The notes: generated by a model from the sequence alone, not told the origin. 36,342 nt of DNA from JANYGM01 sp043764015 (GCA_043764015.1 JAYUKY010000086.1:1-36342), one strand, 5' to 3'. Shown: positions 8,370 to 19,100, counted from the first letter of the stretch. Numbers and translations are program-made.

Positions 8370-8435
8370 TTTTTAATTTTTGGTATAGTCTGTACCGTAA
8401 TGCAATGAAGGTCTGAATATATCAAAAATTAAAAA
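8370..8435 (+). repeat. family B palindrome, copy 3
   Basis: Arms at 8370-8387 and 8418-8435 pair over 18 bp with one mismatch and are built from TTTTTAATTTTT/AAAAATTAAAAA. The centre reads GTCTGTACCGTAATGCAATG then AAGGTCTGAA, the same core as the copies at 2496-2557 and 2566-2631. The arm sequence is different again. Confidence 0.72.
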
Positions 8436-8456
8436 TATTTGCCCCACAAAAAATGT

Positions 8457-8490
8457 ATTAAAGTCCCTTGTGAGGATTTAGGAGCGGTTT
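8457..8490 (-). repeat. family D repeat (CCTAAAT-CC-AAGGGACTTT), copy forming the gldD 3' end
   Basis: On the minus strand this reads CTCCTAAATCCTCACAAGGG followed by ACTTTAATA. The sequence at 19912-19945 reads CCCCTAAATCCCCAAAAGGG followed by ACTTTTAATA. The repeat supplies the last codons and the stop codon of gldD. Confidence 0.6.
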
Positions 8491-9084
8491 GAATTTTGCA
8501 GTATTCAACAAATATACCACATCTTTCTTAATAAAGTCTATTACAGGCGCAAGAGAGTCATTTTCACTTGCAGTTCTGAAATAAATTGCACCTCGTAAGA
8601 AATTTTTAGTAGAATCAGTTGTATAAAATTGTAATTGGCTTGGCACATCTCCACCAATCTCCAAAAGCCACGCAAATTGCCCTGCAGCATTTTGTGTGGT
8701 ACTTTCTTCTGCGCCATCTGCTTTCTGAAAATGCTTTGAGGCAAGCGTATGAGAGTCGTTTATTAGCTCTGAAAGCATTTTTTGAGGATTTTTGTTTGCT
8801 GCAAGGTCTTTGTAAGTGATTTGTACTTCTGCTCTATTAAATTGAGGATAAATAATATGTATCCAATATGGCTCTGCAATACGTGAGCTATCTTTTCTGA
8901 TAATGGCATAATCAGAAAGCTCAAAAAAGTAGGGATAATTGCTGGGCAAAGGCTTATATTTTGCTTCTGGCAAATCTATACGGTTAAATCCTTTGGGTTT
9001 TGGAGAATATGTTTTTTCTTTGGAGCAATTTGTAAGAAAAACTATTGCTAAAAGCATCAAAAAAGATAAAAAAGAGATTTTCAT
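8458..9084 (-). CDS. gldD: gliding motility lipoprotein GldD
   Basis: The product has 208 residues. The signal MKISFLSFLMLLAIVFLTNC ends in a lipobox cysteine at residue 20. The mature part begins with SPKPKGFNRIDLPEAKY, the conserved opening of GldD, and continues with YPYFFELSDYA and PYWIHIIYPQF. In Bacteroidota, GldD is an essential envelope lipoprotein of gliding motility and is linked to the type IX secretion machinery. The last residues, PLLNPHKGL, lie beyond the usual family end (near LLNTAKFK) and are encoded by an intergenic-type repeat also present at 19912. A good promoter (TTTG, 21 bases, TAAATTTG) lies just upstream, back to back with that of the restriction gene at 9199. Confidence 0.92.
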   Translation of the reverse strand: MKISFLSFLMLLAIVFLTNCSKEKTYSPKPKGFNRIDLPEAKYKPLPSNYPYFFELSDYAIIRKDSSRIAEPYWIHIIYPQFNRAEVQITYKDLAANKNPQKMLSELINDSHTLASKHFQKADGAEESTTQNAAGQFAWLLEIGGDVPSQLQFYTTDSTKNFLRGAIYFRTASENDSLAPVIDFIKKDVVYLLNTAKFKPLLNPHKGL

Positions 9085-9121
9085 TAGAGATTTTTTGGTT
9101 TGGTAAGTGATACTTTAATTC

Positions 9122-9154
9122 CAAATTTACATAAAAAATAAGATTTTTAACAAA
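9122..9154 (-). promoter_or_regulatory. promoter of gldD
   Basis: On the minus strand TTTG (plus 9151-9154) and TAAATTTG (plus 9122-9129) are separated by 21 bases, matching the Bacteroidota consensus. The start codon is about 38 bases downstream of the -7 box. Confidence 0.6.
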
Positions 9155-9161
9155 AAAAATG

Positions 9162-9169
9162 TATTTTTG
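9162..9169 (+). promoter_or_regulatory. -7 box of the restriction-modification operon
   Basis: TATTTTTG fits TAnnTTTG and lies 29 bases before the ATG at 9199. The upstream -33 element is not clear. It sits beside the divergent gldD promoter, so the two may interfere with each other. Confidence 0.45.
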
Positions 9170-9198
9170 CTGTTAAATTTAATTAGCTACACAAAAAT

Positions 9199-9981
9199 AT
9201 GAATTATTATACTGAATTAAGCATAGAATATGCTAATCAGAAATCTTATCTTGATGATTTATTCAAGGTTTATCCAACTATTCCAGAAGGAATTAGGAGC
9301 ATTGACCATAAAAAGTGGGCAAATGTTCAAAACGCTTTTGAAAATCAAGATAACGAATCATTGATTACAGAACTTTTGAAATTAGATTTATTTCCAATAA
9401 AAGATAGCTATGTAGGATTTTTAAGACTTGATAAAGAAGCACTTAGCAGAAATCCTGAAACTATTAACCGTATTTGTGGCATTTTGTATGAAATGGGTTT
9501 GGATAATTTGCTTGAAAAATGTAGTGAACCCAAAGAGACTAATAGGCAAATTGGACCGTTTTTTAGGCGTTGGCTTGACAAGAAATCTCTTGGAATAAAA
9601 CCCATAAAACTAAATGAATTTATCAAATCAGATAAAAATGCTATTCTTGATGGAAATGACAACGAATTATTAGCTTTTGCAAAAGAAAAATTTGGTTATG
9701 CAAAACCAAAAGGACTAGATTTTATAGCTAGATTTAATAATCAATATGTTTTGGGCGAGGCTAAATTTATTACCTCAAAAGGCGGAAATCAAGATAAATC
9801 ATTTACAGATGTAATAACGACATTAAATACATCTTTTGAAAATGTAATTTGTGTTGGAATTATTGACGGAATACCTTGGATTAAGAATAAAAGCACTTAT
9901 TATAAAGAAATCACAACGACATACAAAGATTATAACATTATGAGTGCGCTTGTTTTGAGAGATTTTTTGTACCAAATTTAA
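9199..9981 (+). CDS. type II restriction endonuclease (PD-(D/E)XK)
   Basis: The product has 260 residues and is soluble. The C-terminal half carries a PD-(D/E)XK-type active site: Asp174 in GLDFIARFNN, then Glu187 and Lys189 in VLGEAKF. The N-terminal half is helical and presumably helps DNA recognition. It should cut double-stranded DNA at a short site protected by the methyltransferase that starts 34 bases downstream. The order is R before M in one transcript. I cannot assign the recognition sequence. The assignment as a restriction enzyme rests on the motif, the size and the pairing with an adenine methyltransferase. Confidence 0.85.
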   Translation: MNYYTELSIEYANQKSYLDDLFKVYPTIPEGIRSIDHKKWANVQNAFENQDNESLITELLKLDLFPIKDSYVGFLRLDKEALSRNPETINRICGILYEMGLDNLLEKCSEPKETNRQIGPFFRRWLDKKSLGIKPIKLNEFIKSDKNAILDGNDNELLAFAKEKFGYAKPKGLDFIARFNNQYVLGEAKFITSKGGNQDKSFTDVITTLNTSFENVICVGIIDGIPWIKNKSTYYKEITTTYKDYNIMSALVLRDFLYQI

Positions 9982-10015
9982 GGGTTTTTTAATTTTCATT
10001 TATCCAAAAACTTTA

Positions 10016-11143
10016 ATGCTTTTAAGCTATCCTAATAAAAAAAACGAACTGGAAATTTATAATCAAGTTGCTGATTGTGAATTAGTTAAATTAAATAATA
10101 TCACAAGTCAAAATAAACTTATCTTTGGTCAAAATACAATCATTCTCAAAAAACTAATAACTGAATATAATTTAGAAGGAAAAATTGATTTAGTTTACAT
10201 AGACCCACCATTTGCAACTGGAAGCACTTTTACGTTCTCTGATGAGCGTACAAGCACTATTAGCAATAATAAAAATGATAAAATAGCTTATACTGACAAG
10301 CTAAAAGGAACGGATTTCTTGGAGTTTTTGAGAGAAAGATTAGTCTTATTGAAAAGACTTTTATCTGACAAAGGCTCTATTTATTTGCATATTGATTACA
10401 AAATTGGGCATTATGTCAAGATCATTATGGACGAAATTTTTGGGCTAGAAAACTTTAGAAATGATATTACAAGGATAAAATGTAATCCTAAAAATTTTGA
10501 TAGAAAAGGTTACGGAAACATTAAAGATATGATTTTGTTCTACTCAAAAACAGATAAATTGATTTGGAATGAGCCAAAAAATCCTTATACAGAAGAAGAT
10601 AAAACAAAATTATTCCCTAAGTTAGATAAAAATGGTAGAAGGTATACAACCATTCCTTTGCACGCACCTGGTGAAACACAAAATGGCAAAACTTCACAGG
10701 CTTTCAAGGGGATTTCCCCACCCAAAGGCAGACATTGGCGCACAAATGTTACTACTTTAGAACTTTGGGACATAGAAGGCTTAATTGAATGGTCTGATAA
10801 CGGCAATCCACGCAAAAAAATTTATTTTGATGAGCAAGAAGGCAAAAAAGTACAAGATATTTGGGAACTCAAAGACCCACAATATCCAGTTTATCCAACT
10901 GAAAAAAATAGTGATTTGCTCAATTTGATTATTAAAACATCTTCATTACCAAACAGTTATGTATTAGATTGTTTTTGTGGTTCTGGAACAACACTAAAAG
11001 CAGCACAACTTTTAGGGCGAAATTGGATAGGAATAGACCAATCAGAACAAGCAATAAAAATGACTTCTGAAAAATTAAATAACATTTTGGGAGATATTTT
11101 TACAGAAAAAGCTGCTTATGAAGTTCTTAAAAGTGAATGTTAA
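10016..11143 (+). CDS. beta-class adenine-N6 DNA methyltransferase of a type II system
   Basis: The product has 375 residues. Catalytic motif IV, DPPF (63-66 in VYIDPPFATGS), precedes SAM-binding motif I, LDCFCGSGTT (Asp318), near the C-terminus. That order defines beta-class amino methyltransferases. Between them, a segment with RLVLLKRLLSDKGSIYLHID is conserved in this class, and a middle region (about 180-290) is likely the target-recognition part. The end, GRNWIGIDQSEQAI, is typical. It follows the endonuclease gene by 34 bases and is followed by a strong hairpin, so the two form a self-contained transferable restriction-modification operon. Confidence 0.93.
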   Translation: MLLSYPNKKNELEIYNQVADCELVKLNNITSQNKLIFGQNTIILKKLITEYNLEGKIDLVYIDPPFATGSTFTFSDERTSTISNNKNDKIAYTDKLKGTDFLEFLRERLVLLKRLLSDKGSIYLHIDYKIGHYVKIIMDEIFGLENFRNDITRIKCNPKNFDRKGYGNIKDMILFYSKTDKLIWNEPKNPYTEEDKTKLFPKLDKNGRRYTTIPLHAPGETQNGKTSQAFKGISPPKGRHWRTNVTTLELWDIEGLIEWSDNGNPRKKIYFDEQEGKKVQDIWELKDPQYPVYPTEKNSDLLNLIIKTSSLPNSYVLDCFCGSGTTLKAAQLLGRNWIGIDQSEQAIKMTSEKLNNILGDIFTEKAAYEVLKSEC

Positions 11144-11154
11144 AATATAGCAAA

Positions 11155-11186
11155 AAATCCGTTCAAAATACATTTTGAACGGATTT
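11155..11186 (+). terminator. terminator hairpin after the R-M operon
   Basis: Perfect 15-base arms, AAATCCGTTCAAAAT (11155-11169) and its reverse complement (11172-11186), begin 11 bases after the methyltransferase stop. No long T tract follows, but the stem is strong and well placed. Confidence 0.6.
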
Positions 11187-11213
11187 ACTAGATATTATTT
11201 CTTATTACTAACT

Positions 11214-11364
11214 CGCTAAGGATTAGCGGCAATCACTGTAAGCGGCTGGTTCACCAGGTACACCCCTAGTAACTGGAAATTTGGCTACGCCTATTCAGAA
11301 ATTTCTAGTTACTAGGGGTGTACCTGGTGAAAAGAAGACGCTAAATAAAATTGGCGGCTAATGA
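11214..11364. repeat. 33-bp-arm hairpin flanked by imperfect direct repeats
   Basis: Arms at 11250-11282 and 11299-11331 are complementary over 33 bp with one mismatch, around a 16-base loop GGCTACGCCTATTCAG. The arm contains CACCAGGTACACCCCTAG. Outside it, CGCTAAGGATTAGCGGCAAT (from 11214) and a related CGCTAAATAAAATTGGCGGC (from 11339) form an imperfect direct repeat. There is no coding potential and no T tract. It may be a mobile hairpin or a structured RNA. The remaining sequence to 11477 shows nothing I can name. Confidence 0.65.
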
Positions 11365-11477
11365 AGTATGAAAAACTTTACTTCGGCTATGACGAAACAT
11401 CATAGACTCAATGCTAATAAGAACTCAAATATACAAAAATAGAATTAGAAAACAAATTTTTTTCTAAAAAATCAAAA

Positions 11478-11510
11478 AACTTCCCGAAAGTTGGAAACTT
11501 TCGGGAAGTT
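11478..11510 (-). terminator. terminator of sucD (family C hairpin)
   Basis: Perfect 15-base arms, AACTTCCCGAAAGTT and its complement, surround a GGA loop 14 bases after the sucD stop. On the minus strand the hairpin is followed by GTTTTTGATTTTTTAG. A related hairpin is at 19375-19403. Confidence 0.8.
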
Positions 11511-11524
11511 AAGTACCAAATAAA

Positions 11525-12397
11525 CTATTTTGCAAGTGCTTTCAGCATCGTTTCTCCAATATCCGCAGGAGATTTTACTACGTGAATGCCGCATTCTGTC
11601 ATAATTTTCATTTTTGCCTCTGCGGTGTCTTCTGCGCCACCCACAATTGCGCCTGCGTGTCCCATACGACGACCTTTTGGAGCAGTTTGCCCAGCAATAA
11701 AACCTACAACAGGTTTTGTGCCAAATTCTTTAATCCAACGAGCGGCTTCCGCTTCCATATTTCCGCCAATTTCACCAATCATTACAATTCCTTCTGTTTC
11801 AGGGTCGTTCATCAGCATTTCAACGGCTTCTTTTGTGGTTGTGCCAATAATTGGGTCGCCACCAATACCAATAGCCGTAGTTTGTCCTAAACCCGCTTTT
11901 GTAAGTTGGTCAACGGCTTCATAAGTAAGCGTACCCGACTTTGAAACAATGCCAATTTTTCCTTTTGTGAAGATAAAACCTGGCATAATACCTACTTTGC
12001 AAACTTCTGCAGTCATCACGCCAGGACAATTAGGACCTACTAAGCGAGATTTTTTGCCTTTCAAATATTCTTTTACGTACATCATATCTTTGATAGGAAT
12101 GCCCTCCGTAATACAAATAATCACGCCAATACCTGCATCAGCAGCCTCCATAATGGCATCTGCACCAAAAGCTGGTGGCACAAAAATAATAGAAACATTT
12201 GCTTGCGCCTTATCTACGGCATCTTTTACAGTATTGAAGATAGGTCTGCCTAAGTGTTCTGTGCCACCTTTGCCTGGCGTAACGCCACCCACAACATTTG
12301 TGCCGTATTCCATCATTTGTGTTGCGTGGAAACTGCCTTCTTTGCCCGTAAAACCTTGTACAATTACTCTAGAATCCTTGTTTACTAAAACGCTCAT
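11525..12397 (-). CDS. sucD: succinate-CoA ligase, alpha subunit
   Basis: The product has 290 residues, the usual length. It catalyses, with the beta subunit SucC, the reversible step between succinyl-CoA and succinate with nucleotide phosphorylation in the TCA cycle. The CoA-binding Rossmann part is residues 1-130, with IVQGFTGKEGSFH and GVTPGKGG. The ligase part holds the phosphorylated histidine His247 in GRRMGHAGAI. GPNCPGVM and SKSGTLTYE are also conserved. No beta subunit gene lies in the window, so sucC is elsewhere, as is common in Bacteroidota. The gene is alone, with a hairpin terminator and a likely TAGCTTTG box upstream. Confidence 0.97.
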   Translation of the reverse strand: MSVLVNKDSRVIVQGFTGKEGSFHATQMMEYGTNVVGGVTPGKGGTEHLGRPIFNTVKDAVDKAQANVSIIFVPPAFGADAIMEAADAGIGVIICITEGIPIKDMMYVKEYLKGKKSRLVGPNCPGVMTAEVCKVGIMPGFIFTKGKIGIVSKSGTLTYEAVDQLTKAGLGQTTAIGIGGDPIIGTTTKEAVEMLMNDPETEGIVMIGEIGGNMEAEAARWIKEFGTKPVVGFIAGQTAPKGRRMGHAGAIVGGAEDTAEAKMKIMTECGIHVVKSPADIGETMLKALAK

Positions 12398-12724
12398 ATT
12401 GATATGTTATTTAGATTTTTTATAGTTTAGATTTTTTGAAATTTTTTTGAAATAATTTTTAATTTATTCACAAAGCTATCAAAAATCTTTAATTTTGTTA
12501 ATATTCTCCTAATTATTTTTAGATTTTTTTGTGGAAACATCTCGCATAATAATAAACAATAGCCTAATTGTTTTGTTTTACCTAGCTAATGTTTGCATTT
12601 AGCGTGCAAAAATACTATTTCATTATTTTTGTTGTTAAAAATATTTTTTTAATTAGAAAAATGCTTACATTAGCGGAAAATTCAGTAACAATTATTCAAT
12701 AAAATTATCAACAATCTAAACAAT
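12398..12724. other. divergent intergenic region between sucD and the gene at 12725
   Basis: This AT-rich spacer of 327 bp carries two plausible -7 boxes. One is TAGCTTTG on the minus strand (plus 12471-12478) for sucD. The other is TATTTTTG at 12624-12631 on the plus strand, with a TTTG at 12592-12595 that is too far upstream to fit well. No further gene or repeat was seen. Confidence 0.45.
12471..12478 (-). promoter_or_regulatory. -7 box for sucD
   Basis: The minus-strand sequence is TAGCTTTG, matching TAnnTTTG, about 74 bases before the ATG. No clear -33 TTTG was seen at standard spacing. Confidence 0.4.
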
Positions 12725-13126
12725 ATGTTAAAAATATCTCCAATCCTACTTTTATGCCTTTTATTTAATAATTTTGCTCACGCACAAACTATTGAAAAAC
12801 CTGTTGAAAATAAAGCTATTAATTGGACAATAGGTGGACAAATAACGCTTGCGACAGATTTTAGAGAAAATATTTTCCTCAATTTTGCAGGTCCAGGGCT
12901 AAAATTAGCCGACAAATCCAAAAAATCTCCTTGGGCGGTTTCTGTTAATATGTTTCCTTCTATGCGTTGTAATACAAAAGAAAAAGATGGAAACAAAGTT
13001 TTCACACCTATTTTAGGCGTAGGATTTCAGGTTTTTTATAAAAAATTAGTCGTTTCAATGCCTTCTTATTACTTGGCTGGTCAAAATATTTGGGTTGGCG
13101 CACTAGGTTTGGGTTACTCATTCTAA
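12725..13126 (+). CDS. small secreted or outer-membrane protein of unknown function
   Basis: The product has 133 residues. MLKISPILLLCLLFNNFAHAQ is a clear signal peptide with an AHA-Q cleavage site. The mature part has alternating hydrophobic strands (WTIGGQITLATDF, ILGVGFQVFYKKLVVSMP) and ends in LGLGYSF, a terminal Phe like those of outer-membrane beta-barrels, though it is short for a full barrel. The family is not recognised. It ends 48 bases before the giant kinase gene and may be cotranscribed with it. Confidence 0.7.
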   Translation: MLKISPILLLCLLFNNFAHAQTIEKPVENKAINWTIGGQITLATDFRENIFLNFAGPGLKLADKSKKSPWAVSVNMFPSMRCNTKEKDGNKVFTPILGVGFQVFYKKLVVSMPSYYLAGQNIWVGALGLGYSF

Positions 13127-13174
13127 TAATAAAAACACATCTAAAATTAAATATAACAATTAACAATACCATAA

Positions 13175-16100
13175 ATGAAACAAAAAAAATTATCCACCAC
13201 TTACATTATTGCACTAAGTATTATTGCCGTTTTGGTAATAATAGGTACTCTCGTAGTGCATAATGGCGTTTCTAACCTTACAGAAGATGCTACAGCTATC
13301 AATGTGGCAGGGCGACAACGTATGCTTAGCCAAAAAATGACCAAAGCCAGCCTTAATATGCAACAAAGTACAGATGTTGCTAGCTTTAATGTGGCTAAAA
13401 AAGAATTAAGAGAAGCATTAGATTTATTTACGAAATCTCATAGTGCCATACAACTCGGAAGTGATGCTTTGGGGCTTTCTGAGCCTGACCTTTCAGATAA
13501 ATCCAAAAGTCTTTTTAAGGAAATAAACCCTTCTTTTGAGGCATTAAAAAATAATACTAATAACATTGCTAAACTTAATTTTTCTGATGATGCAGAAGTG
13601 AATGCAACCGCTTTTCAACAAAATATTCCTATAATACTTCAAAATGAAGGTGTATTTTTGAAAACAATGAATGCTATTGTGGGGCAATTTGAAACAGAAT
13701 CTAAAAGTAAAATTAGTATACTTAATATCATTGTTTATAGTGTATTAGGAGCAGTTCTGATTACATTATTTTTACTTGCAGTTTTGTTTTTTCAGCCAAT
13801 TGTGGCAAGTATTCAGAAATTTATTCTTGATATTGAAACATCAAATGCAAAATTAAAAGAATCTGAAATAGAAATTTTGAATTCCTCTCAAAGAGCCTTA
13901 GAAGCAAATGAAAAAATGTTTTTTGCTCAAAAAGACCTTCAAAAAACACAAGCAACACTCAAACAAAGTGAAACACTTTTTAGAGGTGTGGTAGAAAATG
14001 CACCACTTGTTATTTTCTCGCTTGACAAACAAGGTCAATTTATGCTTTCAGAAGGGCAAGGCTTAGAAGATTTGGGGCTGAAAGCAGGGCAAGTGGTAGG
14101 TATGAACGCTTTTGATTTGTATAAAGATAGTCCTGGTGTGGTAGCTGATTTGGAAGCCGTACTTAATGGTGGTATTCCAGTGGAATCTATCTCACAATCA
14201 AATGGAGAATATTTTGAAAACCGTTTTACACCTCTCAAAGACCAGTTTGGGAATGTAACGGGTATGGTAGGAATTTCTTCTAACGTAACAGACAGACAAA
14301 AATTCCAAGAACAACTACAATCAGCAGAAGAAGAAACTCGTAAATCTTTGGTGTTACAACAAGCATCAAATGAAAAACTTTTAGTAGCACAGGAAAAAAT
14401 ACAAGCCTCTGAAGATGGTATGCGTAAGTCTTTGGAAAGATCACTGGAAGCAACAGAAAGAGCATTTATGTTGCAAAAAGAAGTAGAAAAAGCTGCAAAA
14501 AAGATGAAAGAAGCGTTCCTTATTGCTAAATCTGGGGCGTGGGAGTTTGAAATGAAATTAGATGGAAGTGGTGGCAATCTAACACTTACAGACGAGTATT
14601 ATGCCCTTTTTGGTACAACAGCAGAAAAAGAAGGCGGCTACAAAATGCCGTTTGAGAACTGGGTAGCAAAATTTGTCTATCCTGATGATATTCATATACT
14701 TACAGACTCGTCTGTGGGTGCGTTGCAAAATGCAGAATACAAATATTTATCAGAACATAGAGCCGTAAAAGCAGATAAAACCATCTTTGAATATTCTACG
14801 GAAGTTCAAACCAAAGTTTATCCAGAAGAAGGTGTAATAAGAGGACAAGGAATTGCTTCTGATGTAACAGAGCGCAAAAATGCAGAAAAAGAAATAAAAG
14901 AAATTTCTGTACGCCTTAATTTGGCTACTTCTAGTACAAATGACGGTATTTGGGATTGGAATTTGCTGACAAACGAGGTTTATTTTTCTCCTCGTTTGGT
15001 AGAAATGCTAGACTATAAGGAAGAGGAAATAATACCCTCTTTTGAAACTTTCTTAGGATTTTTGCACCCAGACGAACTACCACATATAGATAAAACCATA
15101 AAAAGCTATTTGGCTGGTGAAATTCCTGTTTATTCGTTAGAAGTTAGAGCAAGAAAAAAAGATGGAACTTATAAGTGGATAAATACTCGTGGTGCGGCTC
15201 TTAGAGATGCTAACGGTAATCCTACTCGTATGACAGGCGTACACATTGATATTGATGAGCGTAGAAACTATGAACAAATATTAAAAGAGGCATCTAAGAA
15301 AATGAAAGAAGCATCAATACTCGCCAAAATAGGTTCGTGGGAGTTAGAAGCAAATCTTAATGGCTCAAATGCAGCCTTCACCTATACAGATGAGTATTTT
15401 GCACTTTGTGGAACAACAGCTGCTGAATACGGCTCTTATAATGTAACTTTTGAAAATTGGTTGTCTGATTTTACTTTTGAAGAGTCTCACGAAAGCCTAA
15501 AAGCAGCACTTGGAGCAACTCTTCAAAACCCTGTTTTTGCAGGAGAAGTGGAATTTGTACACAGGCATCAACAAACAAAAGAGAGAATTTATACCATTGC
15601 CAAAATATCAAGCAGACACGAAAATGGCAAACTCAAAGTTTTGGGTACGGCACAAGATATTACGGAAAGAAAACTGGTACAGTTAGAAGCAGAAAAGCGT
15701 GAAACCCGTCTTGCTAAACAAAATGATGTAATTTCTGAACTTTCAGCTATCAATTTCTCTGAATTGTCGCTTGTCAAATCTTATGAAGTTATCACTAGGC
15801 TTGCTTCATTAGGCTTAAACTCAGAAAGAGTAAGCATTTGGGACTATAAATCAGATAAAATTATCTCAAGGAAACTCTATCAAAAAACTGAAAACCAGTT
15901 TAGTGCCGGTACGGAGCTTTTTGCCAAAGACTTTCCTAAATATTTTGAAGAACTAAAAACAGAACTTATCATTGCCGCAAATGATGCTAATACTGACCCT
16001 GCAACCGCAGAATTTTCTGAGGTTTATCTAAAACCACTCGGAATAGGCGCAATGCTGGATATTCCTATACGTATGGAAGGGAAAATGGTGGGCGTGCTTT

Positions 16101-19100
16101 GCAATGAACACGTTGGAGATATGCGTGTGTGGGAAAATGATGAGATTTCTTTTGCCAAGTCTGTGGCTGACGTTATTGCGCTGGCTTTTGAGGCGAGCAA
16201 ACGCCAAACCGCACAAAGAGATTTGGAAGAATACTCTAAAGAACTCAAACAAATGTTTGGTGTCGTGCAAGAAAATGAAGTAAAACTTGATAATGCACTA
16301 AGACTTGCCAAAATTGGGGAGTTTGAATTTGATTTGCAAAAAAAGACAATGAATTGGAGTAGCTCCTACTGGGAAACTGTATTGAACACGCCAAAAGAAG
16401 ATAACATCACTTTTGAGGATTTTAATAAGCGTTTTGCTCACCCTGACGATGTGGAAAAATCTAATCAACAATTAGAAATTGTATTGCAATCTACTGACCC
16501 AAATCTTTCTATTACTTTTGAAATACGGGTTATTGATAAAAACGGTAACATCAAAACAACTGAAATAAAAGCAAAAGCACCTACAAGAGATGAGAATGGA
16601 GTGCCTATTAGTATTTCTGGTACATCACAAGATATTACAGAACGTAAAGTCGCAGAAGTGCAAATCCAAGAGCAATCCGCTAAACTTAATGACGCATTAA
16701 AATTAAGTAAAATTGGAGAGTTTACAGCAGATTTGGCAACAGCTACATTTCAATACAGTAAATCATTTTGGGAAACTATCGTGCAAGCACCAATGCCAGA
16801 AGGTGGTAAAATCACTATCCAAGACCTTAATGAAATGTTTATTGTTCCTGAAGATAGAGAAATTGGTACACAACAATTTGGTGCTATAATTGCATCAACA
16901 GACAAGGATTATCAAGCCACTTTTGAAATAAGATATCTCAATAGTAAAAAAGAAATTCTTACAGTACTTACAACTGTGAAATCTCCTACAAGAGATAAAA
17001 ATGGTGCGCCTATTAGTGTTTCTGGTACTTCACAAGATATTACAGAACGCAAAAAAGTGGAAGAAATCATTGAAAACTCAAATAAAGAACTCAAAGCCAA
17101 TGAAGCACGCCTAACAGGTGCTTTGAAGGAACTTCGTGTAGTACAAAATCAGATTATTGCCTCTGCCAAAAATGATAAAGCACTTGCATTAAAACGAGGC
17201 ATAACAGAAGAAGAATTTGAAAAATCACGTAGTATAGACCAATACAAAGACTTAGATTTGTCGTATATTGATGATTTGAAAAACAAAAATTTACCTGTTG
17301 CAGACAATGAAGTAGACCGCTTGAAGGCACTTTATGATTATGATTTGCTAGATACAGAAGCAGAAGAAGACCTTGACGGACTTACAAAACTTGCTGCTTT
17401 TGTGTGTGGAACGCCTATTTCGCTGATTTCTTTGATTGATAAAGACAGGCAATGGTTTAAGTCTGATTATGGTTTGGGTGCAGAAGAAACGGCTCGTGAT
17501 ATTGCCTTTTGTCATCACGCTATTATGGATACGAAAGTATTTGAAGTGGAAGATGCAATGGCTGATGAGCGTTTTAAGAACAATCCGCTCGTGCAAGGTT
17601 CTCCTGACATCCGTTTTTATGCAGGTGCGCCACTCACTACACCTGATGGCTTTAATATTGGTACGCTTTGCGTTATTGATAAGAAAACATCAAAACTTTC
17701 AAAAGAACAAACTGATGCCTTAGAAGTAATTGCAGCAGAGGTAATGTCCCGTTTGGAGTCAAGAAGACAAAATAAAGTTGTACTTGCCATCAACAACAAA
17801 GCACTTGCCGCTTTTGAGGAGTTAGAAAAAGCACAAGTAGAAATTGATGCCAATGAAAGACGTTTTACTAATATTGCTGCCAACACACCAGATTTGATTT
17901 ATCAATTCTTTGTGAACGCAGAAGGAAAAGCCTCTTTCCCTTATGCCTCTCCTGCTATTGAAACTATTTTTGAATTGAAAGCGGAAGATGTAAAAGAAGA
18001 TGCAACGCCACTTGTTGGACTTACTGCTCCAGAAGATTTAGCACGTTTCCAGCAAACAGTAGCTACATCTGCGGAAAAAATGGAAGCATTTACTTATGAA
18101 GGTAAATTTATTACGCTATCTGGTAAAGTTAAATTTGTAAGAGCGCAATCAAAACCTGAATACCAAGATGGTGGTATTATGTGGAATGGTACAATGGTGG
18201 ACATTACGGAGCTAAAAAATGCAGAACAAGAAGTAAGTAACGCACTTGAAATGCAGAAAATCATCAATGATAGTATGATTATTGCGCAGCGTGAACTTGC
18301 TAAGAAAAATGACCAATTAGGGAAATCAGAGGAAGAAATGAGGCAAATAATGGAACGTCAATTGGAAGCCAACGAACAACTAATGATGGCAGAGAAGAAA
18401 ATCAAAACTGCCCTTAATAGTGAATTGGAAAGCAAAGAAGAGCTTGAGCGTACTTATGGAACGCTCAAAGACGCACAATCTCAACTCGTTCACTCTGAAA
18501 AAATGGCTTCTCTTGGGCAACTAACCGCAGGTATTGCACACGAAATCAATAACCCTATCAACTTCGTTTATAACGGTATTGATACGCTCAAAATGTCGTT
18601 AGACGAGCTTTTAGAAATTGTGGAAAAATACGCAGAACTTGACAAAGCAGAAGACAAAGAAAAAGTTTTGAGAGAAGTACAAGCACTCAAACGTCAGTTA
18701 AGTTATGGAGATTTGTTGGGCGACATCAATAGTTTGGTAGGTGACATCAAAAAAGGAGCTGTACGCACAATGGAGATAGTAAAAGGCTTGCGTGTGTTCT
18801 CACGCCTAGATGAGGAAGAAAAGAAATTTGCTAATATTGGTGAGTGTCTTGATGCTACGCTTACACTTTTGCAAAATAAATTCAAAGGGCGTGTTGAAGT
18901 CAAAAAATACTATGATGACACAATGAAAGAGATAAATTGTTATCCTGGTCAGCTTAATCAAGTATTTATGAACATCATCAATAATGCTATTCAGGCTATT
19001 TCAGAGGATAGAAAAGATGGCGTAGTTACTATTTATACGGAAACACAACAGGAAAATGTGGTTATCAGAATAAAAGATAATGGCGTAGGAATGTCTGAAC

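Noticed and set aside
8255..8425. 57-codon extension of the Cache/PAS sensor
   Set aside because: It is translated from the TTGTGAG tandem repeat and part of a family B palindrome. The sensor naturally starts just before its first membrane helix.
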